This document shows, one piece after another, positions 24,176-34,294 of a stretch of DNA of 64,000 bases (position 1 is its first letter; the number at the start of each line of letters is the position of its first letter). The stretch is from Rhodobacteraceae bacterium NBU2976 (GTDB lineage Bacteria; Pseudomonadota; Alphaproteobacteria; Rhodobacterales; Rhodobacteraceae): contig JALPRQ010000001.1 in the NCBI GenBank assembly GCA_023630215.1, positions 1,054,001 to 1,118,000 on the forward strand, written 5' to 3'. The translations under genes and the position numbers were made by a program. The notes under the pieces were generated by a model, which saw only the letters and a program-made list of their open reading frames with translations, was not told where the DNA came from and made no database searches.

Positions 24176-27137
24176 CAGCCGAACCGGCCTGCGCCGCCTT
24201 GTCGGCATAGGTCGCCGCGAAAATCGTCTCCGAAAGCCATTTCTTGAACGATGGATTGTCGCTGAACTGTTTGAACAGCTCGGTATGGTCAGATAGCAGC
24301 TCGATGACTGCGCGCTCCAGTGCCTTGTCATGCTCGATGCGGGCGTTCTGCTTGTCCGAATTCTGCATGGCATTCTGATAGGCTTTGTCGGCCGCGACCT
24401 TCGTGGGCAACTCCTCAGCTATCACCTTCCCGATCTTGTCGGCGTCCTTCCAGTCGATGTTGCCGAACATCTCGTTGAACGTCTTGAGGATGTTGCTGAG
24501 CAGGTCCAGTTCCGGCTCAGGCTTGCGACCGCCTCCGCCCAACGGCACAGGGCCGATTTCCGCGTCGGCATCGGGAAGCGCAATCGCCATCGTCGCCTGC
24601 GCCTCGACCCTGTAGCTGTCCATGTCGATGGCCTCCAGAATGCCCTTCGACAGGTCCTGCTCCTCCGGAGCAGGCAGTTTCGGTGTCAGGAAGTTCAGGA
24701 AAATCGAGAGCTTCTCCCACTCCGCGTTCGTATAGGGCAGGATGGCCGCGAGAAATCCGTAGGTGCGCGTGAATGCCTTCGCCTTGCCTTTAAAGTCGAC
24801 CTGGCCATCTTCATCGAGTTCGGCTTTGTAGACCGCGACGCACGCGTCGAGGATCGGGTCGAGCTTGTCGCGGTCGGCGCCACCGAGATACAGCGCCACG
24901 AGGTCCTCCACCTGCTCCCAGGAATAGACCTGATAGCCATCGAGCCGCGCTTTCAGGTCGTGCAGCTTGTTCGGATCGGTCTCTTCGCTCAGGATCGTCG
25001 TGCGGTAATAGTCCTCGAACGACGCCTTGATGCCATCCACATCGTTCATGAAATCCAGCACGAAGGTGTCGTGCTTCTGCGGATGCGCCCGGTTTAGGCG
25101 CGACAACGTCTGCACGGCCTTGATGCCGGACAGAGTCTTGTCCACGTACATCGTGTGCAGCAGCGGCTCATCGTAGCCAGTCTGGAACTTGTCGGCGACG
25201 ATGAGAAACCGGTACGGATCCTTCTGGATCAACTCCTCGATCTTGTTGCTGGGAAAGCCGTTGAGCGACGCCTCGGTGACCTTTTGGCCGCCATATTCAT
25301 GCTCGCCCGAGAAGGCGACGATGGCCTGATAGGGGCTCTTTCGCTCCTTCAGATACTCCCCGAAAGCATGAAAATACTGGATCGCCCGGTGAATTCCGCT
25401 GGTCACCACCATGGCGCGTGCCGCGCCGCCGATCTTGCGGTGAGCCATCACCTGGTCGTGGAAATGGTCGACCATGATCTCTGCTTTCTTGCGGATGGCA
25501 TGGTCATGGGATTCGACATAGCGCCGGAGCTTTTTTTGCGCCCGCTTGGCGTCGAACTGCGGGTCGTCCTCCACCGTCTTCATGAGCCGGTAGTAGCTCT
25601 CGACCGGCGTGTAGTGCTTGAGCACGTCAAGGATGAAGCCCTCTTCGATGGCCTGCTTCATCGAATAATTGTGGAAGGGGACGTGCCTGACTTTCCCACC
25701 CTCGGGGACCGCCGTCCCGAAAATCTCCAGCGTCTTGTTCTTGGGCGTGGCGGTGAAGGCGAAATAGCTCGCGTTTGGCAGAACCTTCCGGGCTTCCATC
25801 AGCCGGTTGATGGTGTCCTCGACGGTTTCGTCTTCCTCCTCCGCGCCATTCGCGGCAAGCGCGATGTTCATCTTGGCTGACGTCCGGCCGCCCTGGCTGG
25901 AATGCGCCTCGTCGATAATGATGGCGAAGGTTCGTCCGCGATGGCTGTCCCCGATTTCGTCCAGGATGAACGGGAACTTCTGCACCGTGGTGATGATGAT
26001 CTTCTTGCCCTGCTGAAGGAACGTCCGAAGCTGTTGCGACCCCTCTGTGACCGCGCCGACGATGGAGGACACCTGCGCGAACTGCTTGATGGTGTCGCGG
26101 ATCTGTTTGTCGAGATTGCGCCTGTCTGTGACAACGATGACGGTGTCGAAGGTCGGCTTGCCGCCGGTCTCCAGCCCGATCAGCTGGTGGCCGAGCCAGG
26201 CAATCGAGTTGCTCTTGCCCGAACCTGCCGAGTGCTGGATCAGGTACCGTCGGCCGGCGCCGGAGGCCTCGGCGTCAGCCAACAGCTTGCGCACGACGTC
26301 GAGCTGGTGAAAGCGCGGGAAAATCTGCTTCGGCGGCTTCTTCTTTCCGCGGTCGTCCGTTTCCTCCACCACCTGCGCATAGTTTTCCAGGATGTCGGTG
26401 AGGTTGCGCTTGGTTAGGACCTGCTTCCAAAGGTAATCGGTCTTCAGGCCATGCGGGTTCGGCGGGTTGCCCGCCCCGTCATTCCAGCCCTTGTTGAAGG
26501 GCAGGAACCACGACGCCTTGCCTTTCAGGTGGCTGCACATCCGCACCTCGTGGTCGTCCACGGCGAAATGGACGACGCAGCGGCCGAACTGGAACAGCAG
26601 CTCCTTCGGGTCGCGGTCGCGCTTGTATTGCTCGATCGCGTCCTCGACCGTCTGCTTGGTCAGGCTGTTCTTCAACTCGAAGGTCGCGACGGGCAGGCCG
26701 TTGATGAACAGCGCCGCGTCGAGCGACAGCTTGGTCGCATCCTTGGAATAATGCAGCTGCCGGGTGACGCTGAATACGTTGGCCGCGAACAGTTCCTCGG
26801 CCTTGGCGTTGCCGGGCGTCGGCGTGCCAAAAAACAGCTCGACCGATCCAGGGCCATGCTTCACGCCGTTGCGCAGCACGTCGATGACACCGCGCTTGGC
26901 GATCTCGCCTTGCACCCGATGAAGGAACTGAAGCCGCTTCGGACCGTCTTCCCCAATGCCGAGGGCTTCGACGGCCTCTGGCTGTGTGGCGTTCAGGAAG
27001 GCGAACAGCTTGGCCAGGTCAACGGCGTGGTCCCGATCGAAGTCCTTCGAGTCGCCTGCGACATATCCGGCCTCGTCGATCAGCGAGCGGACGATGAGGG
27101 CTTCGAGGCCTTTTTCGCTGGTGTCAGTCGTCGGCAT
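24162..27137 (-). CDS. hsdR: Type I restriction enzyme R subunit
   Basis: A 991-residue motor and nuclease subunit. The N-terminal PD-(D/E)xK nuclease is seen as Asp140 with FELKN (Glu154, Lys156). The SF2 translocase follows: Walker A HSAGSGKS (302-309), DEAH box IIIDEAHSS (409-412), FTATPKNKT motif III, and the later helicase motif DKFQTGYDEPLLHTMYVDK. The C-terminal helical region binds the methylase complex. All key residues are present, so it should be active. It is the last gene of the operon and overlaps the hsdS stop by 14 bases, so it is translationally coupled. Confidence 0.95.
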   Translation of the reverse strand: MPTTDTSEKGLEALIVRSLIDEAGYVAGDSKDFDRDHAVDLAKLFAFLNATQPEAVEALGIGEDGPKRLQFLHRVQGEIAKRGVIDVLRNGVKHGPGSVELFFGTPTPGNAKAEELFAANVFSVTRQLHYSKDATKLSLDAALFINGLPVATFELKNSLTKQTVEDAIEQYKRDRDPKELLFQFGRCVVHFAVDDHEVRMCSHLKGKASWFLPFNKGWNDGAGNPPNPHGLKTDYLWKQVLTKRNLTDILENYAQVVEETDDRGKKKPPKQIFPRFHQLDVVRKLLADAEASGAGRRYLIQHSAGSGKSNSIAWLGHQLIGLETGGKPTFDTVIVVTDRRNLDKQIRDTIKQFAQVSSIVGAVTEGSQQLRTFLQQGKKIIITTVQKFPFILDEIGDSHRGRTFAIIIDEAHSSQGGRTSAKMNIALAANGAEEEDETVEDTINRLMEARKVLPNASYFAFTATPKNKTLEIFGTAVPEGGKVRHVPFHNYSMKQAIEEGFILDVLKHYTPVESYYRLMKTVEDDPQFDAKRAQKKLRRYVESHDHAIRKKAEIMVDHFHDQVMAHRKIGGAARAMVVTSGIHRAIQYFHAFGEYLKERKSPYQAIVAFSGEHEYGGQKVTEASLNGFPSNKIEELIQKDPYRFLIVADKFQTGYDEPLLHTMYVDKTLSGIKAVQTLSRLNRAHPQKHDTFVLDFMNDVDGIKASFEDYYRTTILSEETDPNKLHDLKARLDGYQVYSWEQVEDLVALYLGGADRDKLDPILDACVAVYKAELDEDGQVDFKGKAKAFTRTYGFLAAILPYTNAEWEKLSIFLNFLTPKLPAPEEQDLSKGILEAIDMDSYRVEAQATMAIALPDADAEIGPVPLGGGGRKPEPELDLLSNILKTFNEMFGNIDWKDADKIGKVIAEELPTKVAADKAYQNAMQNSDKQNARIEHDKALERAVIELLSDHTELFKQFSDNPSFKKWLSETIFAATYADKAAQAGSAATRS

Positions 27138-29277
27138 CGGCCCCCTCCATCACCTCGGCGTCGTCACCGTCCAGGTCCTCCTCCAGCGCGTCGCCCTCGT
27201 CGGCGATCGGCTCGTCCGCAGGCACCGCGATCTCGACATTGCGCACGTCCAGCTTGCCGGTTACGACATCGGCAATCAGGCGTTCGCGGTATTCGCGAAT
27301 CAGGATTGATTCCTTCTCCGCTTGCTCGATGGCTGTCTCCAGAGGCTTTATGTCTTCATGGACTGCCGAAAGGATCGACCGCTGTTCATTCGGCTCGGGA
27401 AGGGCAACTTTCACGCGCGCTAGGCGGGCGGTCGAAATCTCAGCAAAGGTTGTTCCCGTCGATAAGCTCTCAAGTTCGGGCTTGAGAATGCGCATAAGCT
27501 CGAACAAGAACTCGCTGTCGACAACGCTGGTGTTCGGAACAAGCGCCTTGCAGCCCTGATTTGTCGCCAATTCGACATCGGCGAGCGCTACATTCCCAAC
27601 GGGAGCGCGCGACGTAATGATGACGCTGCCAGGCGGCACAAGCGTTGTTGAGCAAGCTAGAAGCCCTACTTCGGTAATAGTCCGTCGCGAGCCAGACAGT
27701 CGAGTATTTCGGCTGATGTCCTCTGGAGTAACCCAGACAACGTTCCCGTCCCAGCAGTTTGCTTGAGCGCTCGGTGGCGTGGAACCACCAAAGATCGACT
27801 TCAAAAGCCACTTTAGCGGCTTCACCTCCCAATGCTCGGGAACCTCCGGCATCCAGTCGATGCCGGTGGGCTTCATCGGGGCGTCGGGGTTCAGGCCGCG
27901 CGTGATGGCCCGATTGATGATCGCCTGCTTCTGCTCGTTCAACAGCCCGATCAGCCGCCGCTTGTTGCGGATCAGGCGGCGCACGCGCAGATCATAGGCC
28001 CGGATGAACTGAACGATCTTGCGCTGCTCATCCTCCGGCGGTTGCGGGACATGGATGGCCCCGAAACGATCCGAGTAGAGGCGCAGAAAGCCAGACGTAC
28101 CGGTTCCAAGCCCTTTCGATTCCTGCCGAAATTTTGCTCGGTAGATCGTCGTCTTGAAGAGGTCGACGAAGTAGTCGGGCTCTATCGGTCGGAGTGGCTG
28201 GAACACCGCATAATCCGGGCTGACCAGACCGTCCTCGCGGGCAATCGCGAACATGCCGTTTGAGGCCTGCATGCGGTTCAGCACCATCTGGCCGGTGCGG
28301 ACGCGCTTGTATCCCTTGAGCTCTTCCGGCGTGACCGGCTTGGTCGATACCTTAGCATGAGGGATCAGTCCATGCGCCTGTCGCATAGATAGCAGGGTTT
28401 CCGTCCCGGTGTCGGTCCGGTCGTCGATCTCGCGAAACAGATACTTGCTCCTTAGCACGTCCCACCGGCTTGGCAGATCGCCAAGCCAGTCGTGCACTGA
28501 GGGACGGTCGTCCGACAGCTGCTTCCGTGACTCATCGTTTCTGGCGAGAGTGGGGTGCGACGGGACGGACGAAGGCTCGGCGTTTGGAATCATTGGCTGC
28601 TCAAATAGGGAAGGCTGGGGATCGCTTGGCGGAGGCTGGACGGCATCGACCGGGGATGGCCGCCGAGGGTTCCAGCCGGGGATCTCGGCATTGGGCGTGG
28701 CCTGGACCGCTTCGATGGGCTGGCCGAACAGTAGGAACTCGGAAATCGCCAGCGGCTCGATGAACCGCAGGCTCTCCGCCTCGTCGCCCTTCAGCTGCTC
28801 GCGCAACTCCATCAGCAGCCGCCCGAGCACGTTCATGCCGACCAGCGTGCCATCGACGGCCACCTTCGCGCCCCAGAAATCGTCCTTCCTCGATTGCTCG
28901 ACGATGGGCCGGTCCCCGGTCGCCAGGAGCAGCCTGCCGAACTCACGCCAGTTCTGCGCCAGCTTCACACGCAGGCACCACCGCATGATCTTGACCCGCA
29001 CAAAGTCCCAGTCGTGCCGGGAAACCCGCCGATACGGCTTGCTGCGCATTTTTGCCGTCATCGGGCTGTTTTCGCCGATGATGAGCTGCTGAACCTCGGG
29101 CAGGTGCGGGAAGCGACATGCTTGATAGAGAGCTTCCGACGTGCGGATGCGAACGCCGTTCACCCGCAGTGGAAAGCCCGGCGCCATGTTCGACAGACCA
29201 CCAAACCGCTCGTTCGTCTTCAGGAAGACGACGCTGGCGGAGGGGTCATATGTGCGAACCTGGCTAGCCTGGGACAT
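27124..29277 (-). CDS. hsdS: HsdS specificity subunit with N-terminal NADAR domain
   Basis: A 717-residue fusion. Residues ~15-165 are a NADAR (YbiA/DUF1768) domain: TSEALYQACRFP (Glu48), SPMTAKMRSKPYR, HDWDFVRVKIMRW, KDDFWGAK (Asp133, Trp135) and GMNVLGRLLMELREQL all align with YbiA. NADAR proteins cleave N-glycosidic bonds, of riboflavin-pathway intermediates in YbiA and of ADP-ribosylated guanine in others. A Pro-rich linker (~190-260) leads to a normal HsdS: TRD1 from WLGDLPSRWDVLRSKYL (~264), a central helix (NEQKQAIINRAITRG), TRD2 from IDWMPEVPEHWEVKPLKW (~473), a final helix (REYRERLIADVVTGKLDV) and an acidic tail. The ATG at 29277 overlaps the upstream stop (ATGA). Ordinary HsdS proteins are about 400-460 residues and lack the N-terminal domain. 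Confidence 0.92.
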   Translation of the reverse strand: MSQASQVRTYDPSASVVFLKTNERFGGLSNMAPGFPLRVNGVRIRTSEALYQACRFPHLPEVQQLIIGENSPMTAKMRSKPYRRVSRHDWDFVRVKIMRWCLRVKLAQNWREFGRLLLATGDRPIVEQSRKDDFWGAKVAVDGTLVGMNVLGRLLMELREQLKGDEAESLRFIEPLAISEFLLFGQPIEAVQATPNAEIPGWNPRRPSPVDAVQPPPSDPQPSLFEQPMIPNAEPSSVPSHPTLARNDESRKQLSDDRPSVHDWLGDLPSRWDVLRSKYLFREIDDRTDTGTETLLSMRQAHGLIPHAKVSTKPVTPEELKGYKRVRTGQMVLNRMQASNGMFAIAREDGLVSPDYAVFQPLRPIEPDYFVDLFKTTIYRAKFRQESKGLGTGTSGFLRLYSDRFGAIHVPQPPEDEQRKIVQFIRAYDLRVRRLIRNKRRLIGLLNEQKQAIINRAITRGLNPDAPMKPTGIDWMPEVPEHWEVKPLKWLLKSIFGGSTPPSAQANCWDGNVVWVTPEDISRNTRLSGSRRTITEVGLLACSTTLVPPGSVIITSRAPVGNVALADVELATNQGCKALVPNTSVVDSEFLFELMRILKPELESLSTGTTFAEISTARLARVKVALPEPNEQRSILSAVHEDIKPLETAIEQAEKESILIREYRERLIADVVTGKLDVRNVEIAVPADEPIADEGDALEEDLDGDDAEVMEGADADD

Positions 29278-30311
29278 CAGAATACGTCCTTCGCCAGCAT
29301 CGCCATGAAGCGCTTCATCGACGTGTCGCTGTTGGTCGTGCGCGGGAACAGCGGATGCCAGGGATCGCCCGCCCAGAGCACGAGAGGCGCGTTGTTCGGG
29401 CAATTTCTGAAGGTGACGATCAGCGAGCCGAAGCCGAGCGTGTCGAGGATCATGTTGCCCAACGGGCGCTGATATTGATTGAGGTGTGGGCACATCTGCC
29501 GGATGCGCACGCCGGCTTTCAGAAATTCATTTTCCAGGAGCTGGCGACCAACATCGCTAGAGAAGATGCCATTCCCGCCGACATTGCCCGCGGTGCGCAG
29601 GTTGGGGGCATAGCGCATCGCCGCGACGTATGCTTTGACGCCCTCGTCGTCTGGGATCGCGACTGGCCGCAGGACGTCGGAAGTTGTGGTGTGGGCCCTT
29701 CGGTCTTCCAGCTCGATCGCGCGCCACCAGGTTAGGTCGACGTTCTTGCCAGCGGCTCTTGCGGCCTCCTTAATTTTGCCGTTCGCGTAGTACTGTCCGC
29801 CGCTATGCAGCGCGATGGTGATAACGTGCACCTTCGCCTCGGCCGGAGCCTCATTGGCGATCCACGTTTCGAGATCGCGCCTGACACGGTTCCCGGTGAA
29901 GATGGCGTCGTCCAGATAGACGAAGGCGTGTGGCGCAGCACCACAATCGCTAGCGGCGAAGCCACACTTTTTCTCCAGCACCTTGCTGAAAAGCGCAAGC
30001 ATCTCCTTCTGGCTGGCGCCGCCGCCCTGAATGTCCAGAAACTTCACGCCCTTCCAGAAAATGCATGGATCATCGCCGACGAGCTTTTCGGTCTGGAACA
30101 ACCCGGCTAGGAACTTTTTCGTCCCTTTGCGCGAAAAGTAGGTCTGCTTGAGGACGTGGTCCATTTCGCGCAGGATCGGGAGCTGCACCGCGGCGTCAAA
30201 TTGGTTGATCCAGCGCTCGACATGCACCGGTGTCGGCGCCGCCAGATCACCCTCACGATAATCGGCAGTCGTTGCGGCTATCGACGCCAGAAGGTCGTCC
30301 CGTTCAGCCAT
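29277..30311 (-). CDS. Phosphoribosyltransferase-fold protein (PRTase-CE-like)
   Basis: A 344-residue protein. Residues 131-142 (VYLDDAIFTGNR) are a PRPP-binding loop of the type I phosphoribosyltransferase fold, and FLDIQGGGASQKEML near residue 91 may form the pyrophosphate side. The N-terminal 60 residues are helical and the C-terminal 150 residues are a separate region (LGNMILDTLGFGSLIVTFRNCPNNAPLVLWA). The architecture resembles the PRTase-CE group predicted in prokaryotic conflict systems, where the reaction is unknown. It is not a purine or pyrimidine salvage enzyme by sequence. It lies between the DUF262 gene and the NADAR-hsdS gene, overlapping the latter by a few bases, so it belongs to the operon. 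Confidence 0.75.
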   Translation of the reverse strand: MAERDDLLASIAATTADYREGDLAAPTPVHVERWINQFDAAVQLPILREMDHVLKQTYFSRKGTKKFLAGLFQTEKLVGDDPCIFWKGVKFLDIQGGGASQKEMLALFSKVLEKKCGFAASDCGAAPHAFVYLDDAIFTGNRVRRDLETWIANEAPAEAKVHVITIALHSGGQYYANGKIKEAARAAGKNVDLTWWRAIELEDRRAHTTTSDVLRPVAIPDDEGVKAYVAAMRYAPNLRTAGNVGGNGIFSSDVGRQLLENEFLKAGVRIRQMCPHLNQYQRPLGNMILDTLGFGSLIVTFRNCPNNAPLVLWAGDPWHPLFPRTTNSDTSMKRFMAMLAKDVF

Positions 30312-30352
30312 GTCTCGCCCCTCCGCTTGCGTTGCGTGTCCCTGACGGCATT

Positions 30353-32149
30353 TCAGAGCCCCTCGAAGTAGGTTTTGATTTTCTGGGCCATCAGCTTGCG
30401 TCGCTGTTCCAGGAAGTCATCGAAGGATGGAATCTCTCCGTCCAGCATGCACTCCGGCAAGCAGCTCATCCGAAGATTGGCCCGCATCTCCTCAATCGTC
30501 GTGATGCCACCATACTTCTTGGCGCCGCCGTTGCACTGGTCCGCCAGCTCACTGAAGTAAGTCAGCGGGTCGCGGTCACCGATGCCAATGTTGATCTCGC
30601 TCTGGGCCAGGACGAAGTTGGCGATCTGGTTGTAGCGGCCGCGTGTGAGACCTTGGCCCTTGAGGTGATTGCGCGGATAGACATGGTGCACGTCGCTGCG
30701 GTTCAGAAGCAGGTCACGCACGGTGATGTCCCGCGACAGGAAGCCGAGGTCGCCGAGCTTCACCTGTGCTGCCCGGTAGACAAGGAAATAGGGGCTCGAG
30801 GCGGAGGAGGTGTCCATCTCCTGTGGTAGCAGAGTGTTCCAGAAGCTTTCAGGCAGCTCCGCGTCGATCACCGCATCGGTATATGTGGCCAGGCCGCGGG
30901 ACTCGATCTGACGGATATCGAAATCGAAGGCCGTTTCGGGGCTGCCCGAATAACGCCCGCGCAGGAGCGACATGACATACCATCGTCGGACCAGACGCTC
31001 GATGTCGGCGGCCGGCATGCCTTCGGCGCGGCCACGAAGGTAGAGGATGTACGCGAAGTTGATGGCGTTCTGGCTACGGATCAGTCCGGAGGTGACGAAC
31101 CCGGCCGAGCGCAGGATCATCGTCAGCCTGTCGAAGTGGGTCTTGTTGATGAAGTTGAGGACCCCGGCCTTCAGCTTGTCAAAAGCTTCCTCGGCGACGG
31201 CTTCTTCGTACTGCTTCGTCTCGAAATTGCGGCCCGACAGCAGGGCGACCAAATCCTGCAGCTTGCCCCTGCGGAACTCCGACGTGAACGCCACGCGCAG
31301 CATGTCGGTATAGGACGGGTCGTAGAGGTCGTCGTTCACGTCTTTCAGCCAGCGCATCTTCGGCAGGAACTCGGATGCTGCGAAGGCCTTGTCGCCCTTC
31401 TCGATGCGTGGCAGGAACTCCGGCGCGACGGCGAGGTGGCAGAAATAGTCAATCGCCTTGCGCAGCATGTTGCCGCCATAGGTATCGTTCGCCGCGATTT
31501 TCGACATGGCGAAATCAGCTTGGCTGAGCGATGCCCCGGCCGAATTCACCCGGATGAAGATCTCAGTGACCGTCTCGATGTCGAGGTCTTCGGCCAGCTC
31601 GATAATGCCGACCTGGTTGTTGATGATCTTGCGGACCTTCTCCAGCACCAATGAAATCTGGTCCTGATCAGCGTCCGGATTGCGTACTGTGTATTCACGC
31701 GTGAGCTTGGTCAGGCTGGCGTCAGGCGCGAAGACCGTCGCTAGGTCAGGAATCCACGAGGCGTCCTTCTGAATGGCCGGGTTCGAGACCTCGAAGCGTT
31801 CCTCGACCGGGTGGAACGCGATCCGAATGCGTACCGTCTCGTAATCCTTTGTCAGCACCTCTTGGCCCAGCAACGCGGCCATTAGCGCGGTGACGCGCTG
31901 CTGCCCGTCGATCAGGATACGCTTGCCCGAGGATGTGGAACCGTCTTTCAGCCTGACCGAAGGGTTTCTCCAGGCGATCAGATAGCCAACCGGGTAGCCC
32001 TGATAGAGCGAGTCCAGAAGGTTGCGGACCTTGGTCGCATCCCAGACGAAAGGGCGCTGGATTTCCGGTATCGCGATCTCGCCGGACTTCACCCAGGTGA
32101 GAAGGGTTTCGATCGGATGGGGGGTGACGGAGTAGCGTTGGGTGGCCAT
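30353..32149 (-). CDS. DUF262-HNH protein, GmrSD-like
   Basis: A 598-residue protein of the GmrS/GmrD-type family (modified-DNA restriction). The DUF262 N-terminus has [11 protein letters not shown] (residues 27-37) and the ParB-like nucleotide motif DGQQR (81-85), with [20 protein letters not shown] further on. The C-terminal DUF1524-like HNH nuclease is visible as [14 protein letters not shown] (His488-489) followed by [13 protein letters not shown]. Both halves are intact in one chain. Family members use NTP and cut DNA carrying sugar-type or other base modifications. It starts two bases after the hsdM stop, so it is embedded in the restriction operon. Confidence 0.88.
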   Translation of the reverse strand: MATQRYSVTPHPIETLLTWVKSGEIAIPEIQRPFVWDATKVRNLLDSLYQGYPVGYLIAWRNPSVRLKDGSTSSGKRILIDGQQRVTALMAALLGQEVLTKDYETVRIRIAFHPVEERFEVSNPAIQKDASWIPDLATVFAPDASLTKLTREYTVRNPDADQDQISLVLEKVRKIINNQVGIIELAEDLDIETVTEIFIRVNSAGASLSQADFAMSKIAANDTYGGNMLRKAIDYFCHLAVAPEFLPRIEKGDKAFAASEFLPKMRWLKDVNDDLYDPSYTDMLRVAFTSEFRRGKLQDLVALLSGRNFETKQYEEAVAEEAFDKLKAGVLNFINKTHFDRLTMILRSAGFVTSGLIRSQNAINFAYILYLRGRAEGMPAADIERLVRRWYVMSLLRGRYSGSPETAFDFDIRQIESRGLATYTDAVIDAELPESFWNTLLPQEMDTSSASSPYFLVYRAAQVKLGDLGFLSRDITVRDLLLNRSDVHHVYPRNHLKGQGLTRGRYNQIANFVLAQSEINIGIGDRDPLTYFSELADQCNGGAKKYGGITTIEEMRANLRMSCLPECMLDGEIPSFDDFLEQRRKLMAQKIKTYFEGL

Positions 32150-32151
32150 GC

Positions 32152-34284
32152 TCAGCGGCCTCCTGCTAGCACGTCTTCAAGAAGGCCTTCGGTTTCCTGC
32201 TCAAGCGCCCGGATGTCGGCTTCGATCTCCTGAAGTGTCCGCAGCGGCTGTGGCTTGTAGAAATGCCGCGTGAAAGAGATTTCATAGCCGATGACCGTCT
32301 TGGAGGGATCGATCCAGGCGTCGGTCGCATGAGGCAGAACTTCGCGACGGAAGAACGCCTCGATACCGCCGTCTTCCAAAAACGGCACCTGTTCGGTGTC
32401 CCTCAACTCCGTGTCCGGCTCGAATTCGACGATCGCTGGTTTGCCACCGACGGTCAGATGATAGTTGCCGTAGAGCGCATTAGATTCAGCATCGGCGCCC
32501 GGCTTGATCTTGGACACCTTCTTGATGACCGGTTCCGCCCCGGGATCCTTGATGCCCAACCCTGCCATCAGGAGCTTCTGGCGCTTGGCCGTCATACGGA
32601 CGCCGCGCTTGCCCGCCACAGCTTCGGCTTCTTCAAGGAAGCGGTTGAACTCGAGATGGGGGCCTTCGCCAAGCCGCTCGGCTACCGCTTCCACAACGCC
32701 AATGAGGGGCTCTTCAGCAGCCTCCGCGCACGTCTTCGCGAAGCGACGCTGCGCGCTCGCGGACAGTTCGACCTTCAATCGCAAGGGCCGCTCGACCGTC
32801 ACCTTCCAGTAACCGAACGCTGCGTTGGGGAATATCTTCGACTGCTCGCTTTCCTCGCTGTTGAGGAAGCTGTCGCAGATGCGCTTGATGTCATCCGGCC
32901 CGAGAATGCAGTTCTTCTTGCCGAGGTTTTTCCGCAGAGGTTTGAACCACGCCGTCGCGTCAATGAGCTGGACCTTGCCCTTGCGGGACTCTGCCTTGCG
33001 ATTGCTAAGCACCCAAATGTAAGTCGCGATACCGGTGTTGTAGAAGATGTTCAGCGGCAGCGCGATGATGGCCTCAAGCCAATCATTTTCGATGACCCAG
33101 CGCCGCACATTGCTCTCACCCGATCCGGCATCGCCCGTGAACAGAGATGAGCCATTGTGGACCTCCGCGATCCGGCTGCCGACCTTGGTGGCCTTCTTCA
33201 TTTTGCTCAGCATGTTGGCTAGAAACACCATCTGGCCATCGCTGGAGCGCGTGATCAGGCTGTACTCGGGATAACCATCGTGCTCGATCACGAAGCGGGG
33301 GTCGGTGATGTCCTTCTTGCCGCCGAGCCGGTCGAGATCGGATTTCCAGCTCTTGCCGTAGGGAGGGTTCGAAAGCATGAAATCGAACTCACTCGATGGG
33401 AATGCATCGCTGGAGAGCGTCGAGCCATACTTCATGTTCTCGGCTTCGGCCCCTTCACCTTTTAGGATGAGGTCCGCCTTGCTGATGGCGAATGTCTCGG
33501 GATTGACCTCCTGCCCGTAGAGGTGGACCGACACCTCTTTCCCGTGGTCGGTCGCCAACTTGATCAGCGTCTCTTCCGCGACCGTCAGCATACCTCCCGT
33601 GCCGCAGGCACCATCGTAGACGAGATAGGTGCCTGACTGAATTTCATCCGCGATCGGCATGAAGATCAGGTACGCCATGAGCTCGACCACGTCGCGAGGC
33701 GTGAAGTGTTCTCCGGCCTCCTCGTTGTTCTCCTCGTTAAACCGCCTGATCAGTTCCTCGAAAATTGTTCCCATAGAGTGATTGTCGAGACCCGGCAGAC
33801 GCACACTGCCGTCCTGGTGCAGCACAGGCTTGGGGCTGAGATTGACCGACGGGTCGAGGAACTTCTCGATCAGGAAACCGAGCGCGTCCGCTTCGACGAG
33901 CGTCGGGATCTGATTGCGGAACTTGAACTTGTCGAGCACCTCCTGAACGTTCGGGGAGAACCCGTCGAGGTAGGCCTCGAAGTCTGACTTCAGCTGCTGG
34001 CGGCGCGCACGCGAGGTAAGGTCGCGAAGCCGAAATTGGGATGTGTTGTAGAATGCCTCGCCGGACGCCTGACACAGAGCTGCGTGCTGGTTAGCGACTC
34101 CTGCCTTGTCCAGCTGCACCTTCATGGCCAAGACCGCATCCTTGGTCGGTTCAAGCACGGCATCTAGCCGACGAATGACCGTCATTGGCAGGATGACGTC
34201 CCGGTATTTGCCGCGAACATAGACATCGCGCAGAACATCGTCGGCGATGTTCCAGATAAAATTGCTGATGTTTAGATCGCTCAC
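32152..34284 (-). CDS. hsdM: Type I restriction-modification DNA methylase
   Basis: A 710-residue N6-adenine methyltransferase. The helical N-terminal domain ([20 protein letters not shown]) contacts HsdS. The SAM motif is DGACGTGG (224-231), preceded by [13 protein letters not shown], and the catalytic NPPY is at 306-309. I place the start at a GTG (34284) with GAGGGGG upstream; the open frame above it overlaps the HTH gene and is unrelated. It is longer than the usual ~500 residues, with an extra C-terminal region ([20 protein letters not shown]) that belongs to this HsdM subgroup. It lies ten bases after the HTH gene. Confidence 0.94.
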   Translation of the reverse strand: MSDLNISNFIWNIADDVLRDVYVRGKYRDVILPMTVIRRLDAVLEPTKDAVLAMKVQLDKAGVANQHAALCQASGEAFYNTSQFRLRDLTSRARRQQLKSDFEAYLDGFSPNVQEVLDKFKFRNQIPTLVEADALGFLIEKFLDPSVNLSPKPVLHQDGSVRLPGLDNHSMGTIFEELIRRFNEENNEEAGEHFTPRDVVELMAYLIFMPIADEIQSGTYLVYDGACGTGGMLTVAEETLIKLATDHGKEVSVHLYGQEVNPETFAISKADLILKGEGAEAENMKYGSTLSSDAFPSSEFDFMLSNPPYGKSWKSDLDRLGGKKDITDPRFVIEHDGYPEYSLITRSSDGQMVFLANMLSKMKKATKVGSRIAEVHNGSSLFTGDAGSGESNVRRWVIENDWLEAIIALPLNIFYNTGIATYIWVLSNRKAESRKGKVQLIDATAWFKPLRKNLGKKNCILGPDDIKRICDSFLNSEESEQSKIFPNAAFGYWKVTVERPLRLKVELSASAQRRFAKTCAEAAEEPLIGVVEAVAERLGEGPHLEFNRFLEEAEAVAGKRGVRMTAKRQKLLMAGLGIKDPGAEPVIKKVSKIKPGADAESNALYGNYHLTVGGKPAIVEFEPDTELRDTEQVPFLEDGGIEAFFRREVLPHATDAWIDPSKTVIGYEISFTRHFYKPQPLRTLQEIEADIRALEQETEGLLEDVLAGGR

Positions 34285-34294
34285 TCGGGCCCCC

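Noticed and set aside
24330-25880. Two plus-strand frames of about 250 codons opposite hsdR
   Set aside because: Both lie wholly within the conserved HsdR helicase and have no start signal or recognisable domain.
26451-27485. A 344-codon plus-strand frame opposite hsdR/hsdS
   Set aside because: It is antisense to clear, conserved HsdR and HsdS sequence and rich in Arg/Val repeats without any motif; a high-GC shadow.
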